A DNA stretch of 64,000 nucleotides from Gastranaerophilus sp045639085 (GTDB lineage: Bacteria > Cyanobacteriota > Vampirovibrionia > Gastranaerophilales > Gastranaerophilaceae), in contig JAZUCM010000102.1 in assembly GCA_045639085.1 (NCBI GenBank), positions 3,822 to 67,821 on the forward strand. The letters are read 5' to 3'. Below the pieces are notes generated by a model. It did not search any database and was not told where the DNA came from. It saw only the letters and a list, made by a program, of their open reading frames with translations. How positions within the stretch are numbered: position 1 is the stretch's first letter; each line of letters starts with the position of its first letter. Positions 17,359 through 26,125 of this stretch are shown piece after piece. The position numbers were made by a program, and so were the translations under genes.

Positions 17359-18714
17359 TTATTCTTCTGCAACAATTATTGTAAAATCTGTACCCGCACA
17401 GTATAAATTTATTGGGTCGTAAACAAATTGAATTTTGTTTATATTTTCAGTTTTTTCGTTTAGACTGTTAAAATAATCGTTGGTAATTCTTTTTGAATGA
17501 GCGATGAATTGAGAGTGCGAGCGATTTACGACGTCAACACATTTTATCTCGATGTTGGAGGTTTTAAGTTCGTTTATTAATTCTGTCGCTCTCGCTTTTT
17601 TGTCTTTTGCATACATTATGTTCGCCACGATTGGTGGTTCGTGTTCGCTGATTTTAAATTTATCTCTGTAAATTAACCTGTCAATAACTTCTTGAGTTTT
17701 TTCGGGGTCTAAAATCCAGTAACTAATGTAACCGCGTTGATTTGGTTGTCCCGGTAGGGTCGCGATTTCTGTTTTTGAAAGATCCATTTGGCGGATAAAA
17801 TCTACGTATTGAGTCATTTCGGCGACACTAATATCCGTTTTTATGTATTCACGCGCGATTGAGATAAGTTCAGGGATTTTGGGTAGCGTTTTAGGATCTT
17901 GCAGGGTTTTTACCAGCGCTCTAACAAACCACTGTTGACGTTGAGTTCTGCCGATATCGCCCATCTGATCATGCCGGAAGCGCAGGTATTCAATAGCTTT
18001 TTGCCCGCTGAGTTTTTGCATACCTTTGTCGAAATTAATTGTTAAATGGGCTGTTCTGTCCCGGTAGTGCATAGGTTTTTCGATGTACACATCAACGCCG
18101 CCAAGAGCATCTACAAGCGCTTTTACAATTCCTTCGTGCACCAAAACGTATTTATGGACTTTTATTCCTAATGTTTTTTCTATGGTTTTTTTTGTCATTT
18201 CTACGCCCCCGATGGCGTGAGCTGAATTTATTTTATTAATCCCTTTGTTGCCCGCAAGGAAAACCTTGCTGTCGCGAGGAATAGAAATTGCGTTTACGGA
18301 CTTTGTTTTCGGGTCGAAGTTTGCCAGAATTATTGTGTCGGTTCTGGTGCCGGCCCACATGTCCTTGACTTCCGGGTTATCGTCTACCCCTAAAATCAGG
18401 ACATTATGGCGCTTTAGTCCAAATGGCGCCGGAAAACTCGCCCTTTGTTTTTCTTCGTTAGAAAACATTGTACTGAAGGCTGTTTTTAGCTTTGAATCTT
18501 CTCCGAAAATTCGGGCGAAAAAGCTTTCAGTGTCAAATGAAATCAAGGTTCCTAAAAGAACGACAAAAAATATTAAAACGGAAATTATAACGACGCGTTT
18601 CAGCCGGTAAGCTTCATTTTCTTCTTGTTCGCGGTGGTAAATTTCTTCGTTTAAAAAAGTTCTGCTATAGTCGACTTTGTATATTTTATTAGAATTTTCG
18701 CTATTATTTTTCAT
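17359..18714 (-). CDS. LytR-CpsA-Psr family glycopolymer transferase
   Basis: LCP enzymes move undecaprenyl-linked glycopolymers onto peptidoglycan or related acceptors. A basic cytoplasmic N-terminus is followed by one membrane helix at about 41-60. The catalytic domain starts at NVLILGVDDN and contains RTDTIILANFD, SIPRDSKVFL, INSAHAIGG and KALVDALGGVDVYI, with the arginine/aspartate motif YLRFRHDQMGDIGRTQRQQ. A C-terminal LytR_C-like region follows. Length 451. It lies 32 nt after mgtE. Confidence 0.9.
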   Translation of the reverse strand: MKNNSENSNKIYKVDYSRTFLNEEIYHREQEENEAYRLKRVVIISVLIFFVVLLGTLISFDTESFFARIFGEDSKLKTAFSTMFSNEEKQRASFPAPFGLKRHNVLILGVDDNPEVKDMWAGTRTDTIILANFDPKTKSVNAISIPRDSKVFLAGNKGINKINSAHAIGGVEMTKKTIEKTLGIKVHKYVLVHEGIVKALVDALGGVDVYIEKPMHYRDRTAHLTINFDKGMQKLSGQKAIEYLRFRHDQMGDIGRTQRQQWFVRALVKTLQDPKTLPKIPELISIAREYIKTDISVAEMTQYVDFIRQMDLSKTEIATLPGQPNQRGYISYWILDPEKTQEVIDRLIYRDKFKISEHEPPIVANIMYAKDKKARATELINELKTSNIEIKCVDVVNRSHSQFIAHSKRITNDYFNSLNEKTENINKIQFVYDPINLYCAGTDFTIIVAEE

Positions 18715-18746
18715 TAATATAAAACCCTGTGACTTCTTCTTGATAG

Positions 18747-20114
18747 TTATGCGACGTGCGAAATAAGGAAGGTTGAAACGAGTCCGAAGTAAATTGCCAA
18801 TCCTAAAACGTCGATTGTTGTTGCGATAATTGGGCCGGACGCGATTGCCGGATCAATGTTCATTGATTTAAGTGCAAACGGAGTGAATGTACCGATTACG
18901 GTTGCCATTGTCATGTTAATTACCATTGCAACACCTACTATAATACCTAATTCGATATTGTGTTGCCACCCCCAAGTGGTTAATGTTACAAGAATTCCGA
19001 AAATTGTTCCAATCATAAGGCCTACGCCCATTTCTCTGAAAATATGATAAACCGCAGAGTTAAGCGTGACTTGGCCCGTTGAAAGTCCGCGCACCATAAG
19101 TGTAATACTTTGGGTCCCGATGTTCCCGCCAAGACCGGCCAAAAGTGGCATAAATATTGCAATAACCGGCAAGGCCGCCAGTGTAGCGTTGAAGTGGTTT
19201 GCAACATTTACCGCAAGAAATTCACCAATTAGAGTGATAAATAACCAAGGCAATCTCGCAATGATAGCGTTTAAAACATTACCTGATAAAATCTGGTCTT
19301 CGTCGACGATTTCGGTCGAAATACCTGATGATTGGTAGATTTCTTCGGTTGTTTCTTCTTCAAACAAATCGTGTACGTCATCCCAAGTGACCATACCTTT
19401 TAGTCTGTTATATAAGTCAACAACAGGAAGTGCGTTATATTGGTATTTTAAAAACTCGTCAACTATGTAGTCGCTGTAATCATCTACGTGAAGTTTTACA
19501 ATATCTCTTATCATAATATCGGCAACGGACTGTTGGGATGGAGTTGTAAGCAATTTTCTTAATGAAACAACGCCCAAAAGGTGGTTTTGTTTGTCCACAA
19601 CATAGACGTAATAGAGTTCCATATTGTCTTTTTCTGCTTTAGTACGGATGGTGTTTAAGACATCGGCAACGGTCATGTCAAAAGTTACTGTCAACACTAT
19701 TGGGTTCATAATCCCGCCGGCCGTGTCTTCGTTGTAGGTCAACAGTTCGCGGACTTCTTGTGAAAATTTATGAGGAAGTTTATCCAAATACGTTTCACTC
19801 TCATCTTCTTCCATATCGCCCAAAACGTCGGCCGCGGCGTCGTGAGGAAGTCTCGTGATGATTTTTGAGGCTACTTCTTCGTCAAGTTCGCCCAGTAATT
19901 CCACTTGCAACTGTGGGGATAAATATTCGATTAAATCAGCCGCTTTTTCCAAGCTAAGCAGTTTGAAGCACTGTAGGCGTTCTTCAAACTTCATCTGTGT
20001 AAAAATGTCGGCCAAATCCGCTTCGTGATAGCTGTCCAGCTCTTCACGTAAACATTCCACGGACTCGTCCGCAATTATTTCTCGTAATCTGTCTATAATG
20101 TTTGGAATATTCAT
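18747..20114 (-). CDS. mgtE: Magnesium transporter MgtE
   Basis: A 455-residue magnesium channel/transporter. It has the cytosolic MgtE_N domain (about 1-130), two CBS domains (about 130-250) beginning near TAGGIMNPIVLTV, and the C-terminal five-helix pore. The pore motif NIGTQSITLMVRGLSTG is clear. The start chosen is MNIPNIIDRL; an upstream in-frame start would lie before the promoter. TATAAT is 7 nt before the ATG, so no leader and no M-box riboswitch can precede the coding region. Confidence 0.94.
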   Translation of the reverse strand: MNIPNIIDRLREIIADESVECLREELDSYHEADLADIFTQMKFEERLQCFKLLSLEKAADLIEYLSPQLQVELLGELDEEVASKIITRLPHDAAADVLGDMEEDESETYLDKLPHKFSQEVRELLTYNEDTAGGIMNPIVLTVTFDMTVADVLNTIRTKAEKDNMELYYVYVVDKQNHLLGVVSLRKLLTTPSQQSVADIMIRDIVKLHVDDYSDYIVDEFLKYQYNALPVVDLYNRLKGMVTWDDVHDLFEEETTEEIYQSSGISTEIVDEDQILSGNVLNAIIARLPWLFITLIGEFLAVNVANHFNATLAALPVIAIFMPLLAGLGGNIGTQSITLMVRGLSTGQVTLNSAVYHIFREMGVGLMIGTIFGILVTLTTWGWQHNIELGIIVGVAMVINMTMATVIGTFTPFALKSMNIDPAIASGPIIATTIDVLGLAIYFGLVSTFLISHVA

Positions 20115-20167
20115 TAATAAAATTATATTACAAAAATGCAGATTTTGAAAGTCAAAATTTAACACAT

Positions 20168-20291
20168 AAAAAAAGCGTATTCGGGGGGGGTGAATACGCT
20201 TTTAAGAAAGGAGGCGGAAACCAATTTCTTGGCTCCCGATATGAAAAAATTGCAAATCTGCTGGAGGAAGCGTCCAGTTCAACAGACTTAC
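20168..20291 (-). ncRNA. Candidate small RNA with anti-Shine-Dalgarno motif (A)
   Basis: On the minus strand TTGCAC (20321-20326), a 17-bp spacer and TATAAT (20298-20303) form a strong promoter. About 124 nt later there is an intrinsic terminator, GCGTATTC/GAATACGC followed by seven T. Between them are a CTGGA/TCCAG hairpin and CCGCCTCCTTTCTTAA, which resembles the 3' end of 16S rRNA and could pair with ribosome-binding sites. The terminator loop is a run of C, reading CCCCGAAT at its 3' side. It lies in the 375-bp gap between the divergent mgtE and the binding-protein gene. No protein gene in this gap is convincing. Confidence 0.6.
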
Positions 20292-20489
20292 TCTATCATT
20301 ATAACATGTTATGGTGTAATGTGCAAGCTGTATGCGGGTTTGTTCCTACGCTTGTAGAAGTTGATTTGGCTAAAACCCTTGATAACATTAGTAATATTTA
20401 ACTTTATATTTTGTTACAATTTGACTTTGTTTGAGTTTTATATTCTACCGGGACTTGATTTTGGCTAAATTTTTCGTTAAAGTATAGTT

Positions 20490-21272
20490 ATGATTAGAAA
20501 TTTATTGGTTATTTTATCGTTATTTATGTTGTTATTGACTGGGTGTGGTAAAAAAGAAGAACCATTGCCAGACGATTTGCAAGTCATAAAAGAGCGTGAC
20601 AAGTTGGTGGTGGGCGTTCGTGATGATACAAAACCGTTCGGCTACCTTGATAAAGATGGAAATCTAACCGGATTTGATATTGAGTTGGCCAAAATGATGG
20701 CTGAGCATATTTTGGGCGATTCTTCTAAAATTGAGTTTGTGGTTGTCAGTGCGGACGATAGAATTTTGTTACTCAATACACAAAAAATTGATATGCTTGT
20801 CGCTACTATGACGATTACTCAACAGCGTTTACGTGTGGTTGATTTTTCTGAAACCTATTATGTTGCAGGGCAAGCGGTCATGGTCAAGGCAAAATCACCG
20901 TATACTACGTTTAACGAGCTTGCAGACAAACGTTTAGTTGTTGTTTATGGAACAACCGGGGAAAAATCTTTGCGTCATATTTATCCGACTGCAAAAATTA
21001 TTGGTTTTAAAACGTATTCAGAAGCATTTGAGGCATTGAAAAATGACGATGCGGATGCCATTGTTGCGGATGATACGGTGCTTTTAGGCTATGCATTGGA
21101 TGATAAGTCCGTGCGCCTTTTGTCTAAGCGTTATTCGAGAGAACCTTATGCAATTGCGTTTAGGCAAGGTGCTCAGTCTCAATCTTTGCAGATGGTCGTG
21201 AATGAATACCTTAATTTCCTTCTTTCTACGGGTAAGTTGAAAAAATTGGCGCAAAAATATAAATTATTGTAA
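20490..21272 (+). CDS. Amino-acid ABC transporter binding lipoprotein
   Basis: A 260-residue periplasmic substrate-binding protein of the family 3 (glutamine/glutamate/arginine) type. The signal sequence ends in the lipobox LLTGC with the lipidated cysteine at 19. Fold landmarks are KLVVGVRDDTKPFGY, GFDIELAKMMAEHIL, IDMLVATMTITQQR and VVYGTTGEKSL. No permease or ATPase gene is adjacent, so it may work with components elsewhere. TTGATT (20455-20460), a 17-bp spacer and TAAAGT (20478-20483) place the start of transcription at the ATG. Confidence 0.9.
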   Translation: MIRNLLVILSLFMLLLTGCGKKEEPLPDDLQVIKERDKLVVGVRDDTKPFGYLDKDGNLTGFDIELAKMMAEHILGDSSKIEFVVVSADDRILLLNTQKIDMLVATMTITQQRLRVVDFSETYYVAGQAVMVKAKSPYTTFNELADKRLVVVYGTTGEKSLRHIYPTAKIIGFKTYSEAFEALKNDDADAIVADDTVLLGYALDDKSVRLLSKRYSREPYAIAFRQGAQSQSLQMVVNEYLNFLLSTGKLKKLAQKYKLL

Positions 21273-21332
21273 TGTTTTGTAATATTATTTTATATTCGCG
21301 CAAATTAAATTTTGTTTCGACTTAAAAAGTGT

Positions 21333-22910
21333 ATGATTACCCCGTTATTAAGTAATACAATCAGCAGAAATCTTCAATTTGGGAATTCAAAGGTCAACAT
21401 GGTTATCTTGAACGATATGCATGGCAGTACCTCAAACATTGATTCCTTTATAACAGGGCGTGATGAATTTTTCCACGAAAACAAAGAAGGTTCTAACTGG
21501 ACTGTCAGTGGCGGGGATATGTTTATCAAAGGCGCTGCAAATAATGCGATTGTAGCGAGATTTATTGACAAATATGTTGACGTTTCAGCGGTTGGAAATC
21601 ACGATATTGCTAATGCTAAAGATTTTAGTGAACTAGTTGAAAAACATGGCATTGCCCATAAGTTTTTAAGTGCGAATATGCAGGCAGATGATGGTTCGCC
21701 GCTTGACGGAAAAATCGCTCGTTCCGTAATTGTTGAGGATGATGGCGAAAGATTAGGGTTTATCGGTGTTTCGCCTTTGGATTTTGATTCACATATTTCG
21801 CGTAATGAAACGAACGATTTTGTTTCAATAAAAGATTTAAAATCAACCGTCCGCGCTATCAAAAAAGAGGTTAGAAGCCTTGAGGCCCAAGGGGTTGACA
21901 AGATTGTTCTTTTGGCTCATACCGGTCAATCCTCTGATGAGATTAAAGGTATTGATTACTACAAGGTTTTTGCAAAAATTGGCGGAATAGATGTCATTGT
22001 TGGCGGGCATGATCATGTGATGGTTGATAAATGGGAAAAATCTTCTCGCAGAAGTGTTGAAAATCCCGATGAATTTGAGCCTGTAAAAGTCATTTCGACA
22101 GGTGCAGATGAATTGCATTATTTTGGCGGAAACCTTAATTTGTTCGGAACTATGAATTTAACTTTTGATGACAAAGGGGTTTTGATTCCGCAAGAGTGCA
22201 AAAATGATATTCGTTACACTCATATTTATCCGACGACGAATTTTGTGTCCCAATTTATTGATAAGCACGCCCGCAAAATTATAGGTGTCATAAACATGCC
22301 TATTGTAAACTTGTCTAATCCGCTTAGAACGGAAAATAAAGTTGCGAATTTCGTAGCCGATTCTGATTTTTGGTATGCGACCAAAAATTCAAAAATAGGT
22401 CCGAAACCTGATTTTGCGATGATTAATGCCGGAACTATTCGAGATGAGTTTTCGCATGTCGAAATCTCTCGAAATAATATTCATCAAGTTTTACCGTTCA
22501 AGGAATCCTTGGTAAAAGCTGAATTAACTAAAAAACAGATATATGACGCGCTTTCGATAGCCGCTGAATCCACTACTTTGAAAAAGCCGACTCCCGGCCT
22601 GATGCAAGTTTCGCATTTGACGTATAAAGTAAATCCTGATTATTCGGTCTCCCGGGTCAAAATTTTAGATGATGCGGGCAAGGTTCGTTACGATTTGGAC
22701 AGGATGGATGATGATGAAACCTTTACTTGCGTAATGGATTCGTTCTTGATTTCCGGGCCAAATCTGTTGAAATGCCTTAAAACAGAGGCAATAGAGGATT
22801 ACGGTGTGACTCGCGCCGAAGCTTTGGAACAGTATCTTTCCTCCGGCGAGCAAAAAGATGTCGTTTTAACAGACAGAATTTACTTGCCTTCGGCGAAGAC
22901 CGTAAGTTGA
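21333..22910 (+). CDS. 5'-nucleotidase-like metallophosphoesterase
   Basis: The 525-residue product has an N-terminal calcineurin-like phosphoesterase domain and a C-terminal 5'-nucleotidase domain. Metal motifs are ILNDMHG, SGGDMF, VGNHD, AHTG and GGHDH. The C-terminal substrate domain shows INAGTIRDEF. Most relatives are secreted UshA-type enzymes, but no signal peptide is seen here: the N-terminus is MITPLLSNTISRNLQFGN, so location is uncertain. The start chosen is the ATG at MITPLL; a TTG start 21 nt upstream is possible. There is no Shine-Dalgarno. Confidence 0.85.
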   Translation: MITPLLSNTISRNLQFGNSKVNMVILNDMHGSTSNIDSFITGRDEFFHENKEGSNWTVSGGDMFIKGAANNAIVARFIDKYVDVSAVGNHDIANAKDFSELVEKHGIAHKFLSANMQADDGSPLDGKIARSVIVEDDGERLGFIGVSPLDFDSHISRNETNDFVSIKDLKSTVRAIKKEVRSLEAQGVDKIVLLAHTGQSSDEIKGIDYYKVFAKIGGIDVIVGGHDHVMVDKWEKSSRRSVENPDEFEPVKVISTGADELHYFGGNLNLFGTMNLTFDDKGVLIPQECKNDIRYTHIYPTTNFVSQFIDKHARKIIGVINMPIVNLSNPLRTENKVANFVADSDFWYATKNSKIGPKPDFAMINAGTIRDEFSHVEISRNNIHQVLPFKESLVKAELTKKQIYDALSIAAESTTLKKPTPGLMQVSHLTYKVNPDYSVSRVKILDDAGKVRYDLDRMDDDETFTCVMDSFLISGPNLLKCLKTEAIEDYGVTRAEALEQYLSSGEQKDVVLTDRIYLPSAKTVS

Positions 22911-22940
22911 TAGCATATTTCCTAAACGCTCAGTGTTTAT

Positions 22941-24701
22941 CTAGATCGAATTATCTGTTGTTGGCGCGTTTGATTCGGACTGCTTTTTCTTCTTTTTCCA
23001 GAATTTTTTGTCTTTATTTTCTTGGGCCTCTTTTTCGGCTTCTTCAGCTTCAATTTTCGCTTCTTCTGCCTCGTGGTCCATTTTTTCATAAAGCGCTTCT
23101 ATTTTGTGGTAGTCCTTTTTGCTGGTCGGGAAACAGTGCCAGCCACTGAACATACAGTAATCTTCTAGTTCTTGTTTTGAGATTTTTCTTGCTATTCTGT
23201 TCCATTTCATATCCGTTTTGTCAAAATCTTCAGGGATTCTTGTGACGATAATGAACTCGTCGTGTGGGTTTTCTTTGGATGTAAAATAGTCCATATCGGT
23301 GACAATTCGAACCTCTGCTTCATCGTGAGTGTAGAGAATAACCTCTGATGTCGCATAAATTGGGAAGTTTTTGTCATTTTTTAGATATATAGGAAGTTTT
23401 GATTCCAAAAGCGGCTTCATGTGTGAGAAATTAAAGTGTGCAAAATATATGAAAGACGCTATTGGTTTTGGGATGAAGTGAAGTGTCAAAGGCATTGAAT
23501 ACGCAACGTATAACAAGCCGAAGATGCAACTCCAGATTTTTGAATCCAGATTGACTATCAGCCAGATAATTGCCATCGCCATAATCGGGTATCCGGCCAT
23601 AACGTATCTCATATAATCCAAGTGGCCGATGAAGATTATTATATAACTCCAAATCGCTGCTAACAGTGCCGGCAATAGTAGGAAGTTATATTTTGTTTCT
23701 TTAAAACTTTTGAATTTTTTCCAATTCAAACCGGCCGCAAGTGCACCAAACACAAGTGTTGGACAGTAAAATAATGATTTATACATAAATCCATTGTTTT
23801 TCAAAAACCTGTCCCAAACTCGTTTCAGGTTGAATGGAGTGTCTTGTGGGAAATCTCCTGTGCCGATGAAGTTGAAAAAGCCCCAATACATTAACTTTGC
23901 AAGTATTAAATGACCGATGAATATTGACACCAGCGCTATCAGCCAGTCTGTTCTGCGCGCTTTCCAAGCTTTGTACAGAAGAAAACCGCCCAATAATGAG
24001 ATATAAACTTCTGAGTAATAAGCCGAAAGTACAAACAGCGTCAGCCCAAGCGTGCACAATGCCAACTGCCACCAGTTGTAAAGTTTTTCTTTATTCTCGA
24101 TTGAATAGTAAACTCGTGTAAATATGTATGTTGCGAGAATGAAAAATATCGTTTGAAGCTCATATTCGCGCACGAACATCGTACAAGAGATTGCGCCTGC
24201 GTTGAGGAACGAAATCAACATCGCTAACGGGATATGCTTGTCTTCCTTTATGATAAATCGTAAAAGTTTAAACATGACAAAATACGCAAATACCATTAGC
24301 GCAATATTGAAAAATATTCCGAATATTTTCATAAATGACGGGTTAAAATCGTCTAATCCGGAGTTGTAAATTCTAAATAATGTATAATAAAAATTTGAGT
24401 GTCCGTCGTCTTTTGTCGAAACGTACATCATTTTTAGGTCTTTGCCAAGCGAATCCGGGTATGGCTTGAAGAAGATTTCTTTCAAAAACCGGCCTTTATA
24501 TGGCGTGTTGGCTTTAAGTCGGAAATAGTTCCATTTCTTTTTGAAAACTTCTCCGCTATCGTTGAGGTTTGACGGAGTTGAAACGCTGTATGAAAACGGC
24601 TCGTCGCCAACTATATTACCGCCGAATAGTCCCCAATAAACTCTCACAAATACTGCAAAAAGCAGAACTAATAATACTAAAATTAATTTCTTTGTACTCA
24701 T
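22941..24701 (-). CDS. GT-C membrane glycosyltransferase
   Basis: A 586-residue integral membrane protein with about ten hydrophobic helices. The first loop carries GDEPFS (residues near 34-39), like the acidic motif of the PMT/ArnT family of polyprenyl-phosphate-sugar transferases. The C-terminal 60 residues are a Glu/Lys-rich coiled coil (EAEEAKIEAEEAEKEAQENK) ending in a basic tail. Acceptor and sugar are unknown. TATATT (24708-24713 on the minus strand) is 6 nt from the ATG, so it is leaderless-type. It is divergent from the cyclo-ligase gene, whose -10 box is equally close. Confidence 0.75.
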   Translation of the reverse strand: MSTKKLILVLLVLLFAVFVRVYWGLFGGNIVGDEPFSYSVSTPSNLNDSGEVFKKKWNYFRLKANTPYKGRFLKEIFFKPYPDSLGKDLKMMYVSTKDDGHSNFYYTLFRIYNSGLDDFNPSFMKIFGIFFNIALMVFAYFVMFKLLRFIIKEDKHIPLAMLISFLNAGAISCTMFVREYELQTIFFILATYIFTRVYYSIENKEKLYNWWQLALCTLGLTLFVLSAYYSEVYISLLGGFLLYKAWKARRTDWLIALVSIFIGHLILAKLMYWGFFNFIGTGDFPQDTPFNLKRVWDRFLKNNGFMYKSLFYCPTLVFGALAAGLNWKKFKSFKETKYNFLLLPALLAAIWSYIIIFIGHLDYMRYVMAGYPIMAMAIIWLIVNLDSKIWSCIFGLLYVAYSMPLTLHFIPKPIASFIYFAHFNFSHMKPLLESKLPIYLKNDKNFPIYATSEVILYTHDEAEVRIVTDMDYFTSKENPHDEFIIVTRIPEDFDKTDMKWNRIARKISKQELEDYCMFSGWHCFPTSKKDYHKIEALYEKMDHEAEEAKIEAEEAEKEAQENKDKKFWKKKKKQSESNAPTTDNSI

Positions 24702-24794
24702 AATACTAATATAATATCATAACTTAGCAAAGGCATGGTCGTAAAGTTTTGTAAAATTTTTTTTGTCCCGTGTGGCTTGGATTATAATTGTTTT

Positions 24795-25328
24795 ATGAAT
24801 AAAATTGAGTTAAGAAAGTATGCAAAAAAGTTTCGGCGCGAACTTGATATTGAGGCGCTAAGTGTTGAAATTGTTGAGCAAATATCTTTGTTGGAAGAGT
24901 TTCAAGCTGCCCAAAATGTATTGTTTTTTTATCCTAAGGGGGCGGAATTGAATATGTTGAGCTTGTGTACGACGGGCAAAAACTTCTATCTTCCGCGTGT
25001 TGAGGGTGAAACGTTATTTGTTTGTCCTTATGATTGTAATACGGAGTTGCGGCTTTCGGAGTTTAATGTTCAGGAACCTTGTAGCGCGCCTGTAGATGTT
25101 CAGTTGATTGATTTTGCAATAATTCCTTGTTTGATGGCGGATAAGAACGGGTTTCGTCTTGGGTACGGCGGGGGATTTTATGATAGATTTATTCCATCGT
25201 TGCGTGAGGATTGTGTTAAAGTTGTGCCTGTTGCGAGTAGTTTAGTATCAGAAAGTTTGCCGGTTGATGATTTTGATATTCCTGTAGATATGGTGATAAC
25301 TGAAAAAGGCTTGGTTGGACGTTATTGA
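24795..25328 (+). CDS. 5-formyltetrahydrofolate cyclo-ligase
   Basis: Converts 5-formyl-THF to 5,10-methenyl-THF with ATP. The 177 residues show an N-terminal MNKIELRKYAKKFR and the family motif RLGYGGGFYDRF near 125-136. The start is the ATG 6 nt after TATAAT (24783-24788); the open frame continues 20 codons upstream, but these precede the predicted transcript. No Shine-Dalgarno is present. Confidence 0.9.
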   Translation: MNKIELRKYAKKFRRELDIEALSVEIVEQISLLEEFQAAQNVLFFYPKGAELNMLSLCTTGKNFYLPRVEGETLFVCPYDCNTELRLSEFNVQEPCSAPVDVQLIDFAIIPCLMADKNGFRLGYGGGFYDRFIPSLREDCVKVVPVASSLVSESLPVDDFDIPVDMVITEKGLVGRY

Positions 25329-25340
25329 TGATGTTTCCAT

Positions 25341-25420
25341 AAAAAGAAAACGCCGCCCAAGGAGTCAAGAGGCGGCATTCGGGGTTGGTCTACCCGAAAT
25401 ATTTATCAGTAAAAGAGACA
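25341..25420 (-). ncRNA. Candidate small RNA with CCCCGAAT and CTCCTT (B)
   Basis: On the minus strand TTGACT (25451-25456), an 18-bp spacer and TACTGT (25427-25432) form a promoter. The transcript of about 80 nt contains a TTCGGG/CCCGAA hairpin, then the terminator hairpin GCCGCC/GGCGGC, followed by GTTTTCTTTTT. CCCCGAAT lies between them and the terminator loop carries GACTCCTTG, complementary to AAGGAG. It sits between two plus-strand genes, so it is not the terminator of a known minus-strand gene. Confidence 0.55.
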
Positions 25421-25461
25421 TCAACAACAGTATGAAATATATTCAAAAAAAGTCAAATAAA

Positions 25462-25489
25462 TTGGCGAACTTTTTTTTTCATGTATAAT
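25462..25489 (+). promoter_or_regulatory. Leaderless-type promoter of the TPR gene
   Basis: TTGGCG (25462-25467), a 16-bp spacer and a perfect TATAAT (25484-25489). The ATG follows after 6 nt with no Shine-Dalgarno. This is the clearest example of the leaderless arrangement in the window. Confidence 0.75.
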
Positions 25490-25495
25490 GTTGCT

Positions 25496-26125
25496 ATGAA
25501 GAGAACGTTTTTAGTATTATTATTTGTATTTTTTGCGTTGCCGAGTATAGCAATTGATATGAAATTAGAGAATTTTTTCACTGACCAGCGTCAAGAGGTT
25601 TCATCGTACGAGAATGAAACCCAAGAGGCTCGCGCGTTTTATGCGCAAAACAATCTTGAAGAGGCTATGAATGTGTTGGTAAGCATTCCGGCCGAATCCA
25701 GAAGTGCTGAAAATTGGTTGTTAATGGGCAATATTCAACAAGATAAGGGCAATATTAAAGATGCTATTTTTATGTTTGAAAGTGCATTGATGGCAGATGC
25801 TAAATTTTATAAAGCGTATTACAATTTGGCAGTTGTGTATTTTGATGAAGAAAAATATTCTTTGGCGCTCGAAAATCTTTTAAAAGCAAAAAAGTATAAA
25901 AATGATTTGCCTATAATCTACTACAATTTGGGTTGTACTTATTTGAAATTGGGTGAATTTAAAAAGGCAAAGAATGAGTTTTTGTATGCAATTGAGCTCA
26001 AAAACACTGAACCTGATTATTACTACAATCTTGCGTTAGTCTACAAAAAATTAAATAATGAAAAAAAGGCTAATTATTATTTGGATTTTTACAACCGTCT
26101 TAATCAATCCATTCAAAAGATTTAA
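25496..26125 (+). CDS. Exported tetratricopeptide repeat protein
   Basis: A 209-residue protein starting MKRTFLVLLFVFFALPSIA, a probable signal peptide cut near residue 19. From about residue 75 it contains four TPR units (ENWLLMGNIQQDKGNIKDAI, AYYNLAVVYFDEEKYSLAL, IIYYNLGCTYLKLGEFKKAK, DYYYNLALVYKKLNNEKKA). It probably acts as a periplasmic scaffold for protein-protein contacts. Its 3' end overlaps the convergent AsmA-type gene by 26 bp. Confidence 0.85.
   Translation: MKRTFLVLLFVFFALPSIAIDMKLENFFTDQRQEVSSYENETQEARAFYAQNNLEEAMNVLVSIPAESRSAENWLLMGNIQQDKGNIKDAIFMFESALMADAKFYKAYYNLAVVYFDEEKYSLALENLLKAKKYKNDLPIIYYNLGCTYLKLGEFKKAKNEFLYAIELKNTEPDYYYNLALVYKKLNNEKKANYYLDFYNRLNQSIQKI

Noticed and set aside
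18747..20114. M-box magnesium riboswitch ahead of mgtE
   Set aside because: The -10 box lies 7 nt from the ATG, leaving no room for a leader.
20102..20401. 99-codon frame on the plus strand between mgtE and the binding lipoprotein
   Set aside because: It begins inside mgtE, crosses a strong hairpin, has no start with a ribosome-binding site, and the region reads better as a minus-strand small RNA.
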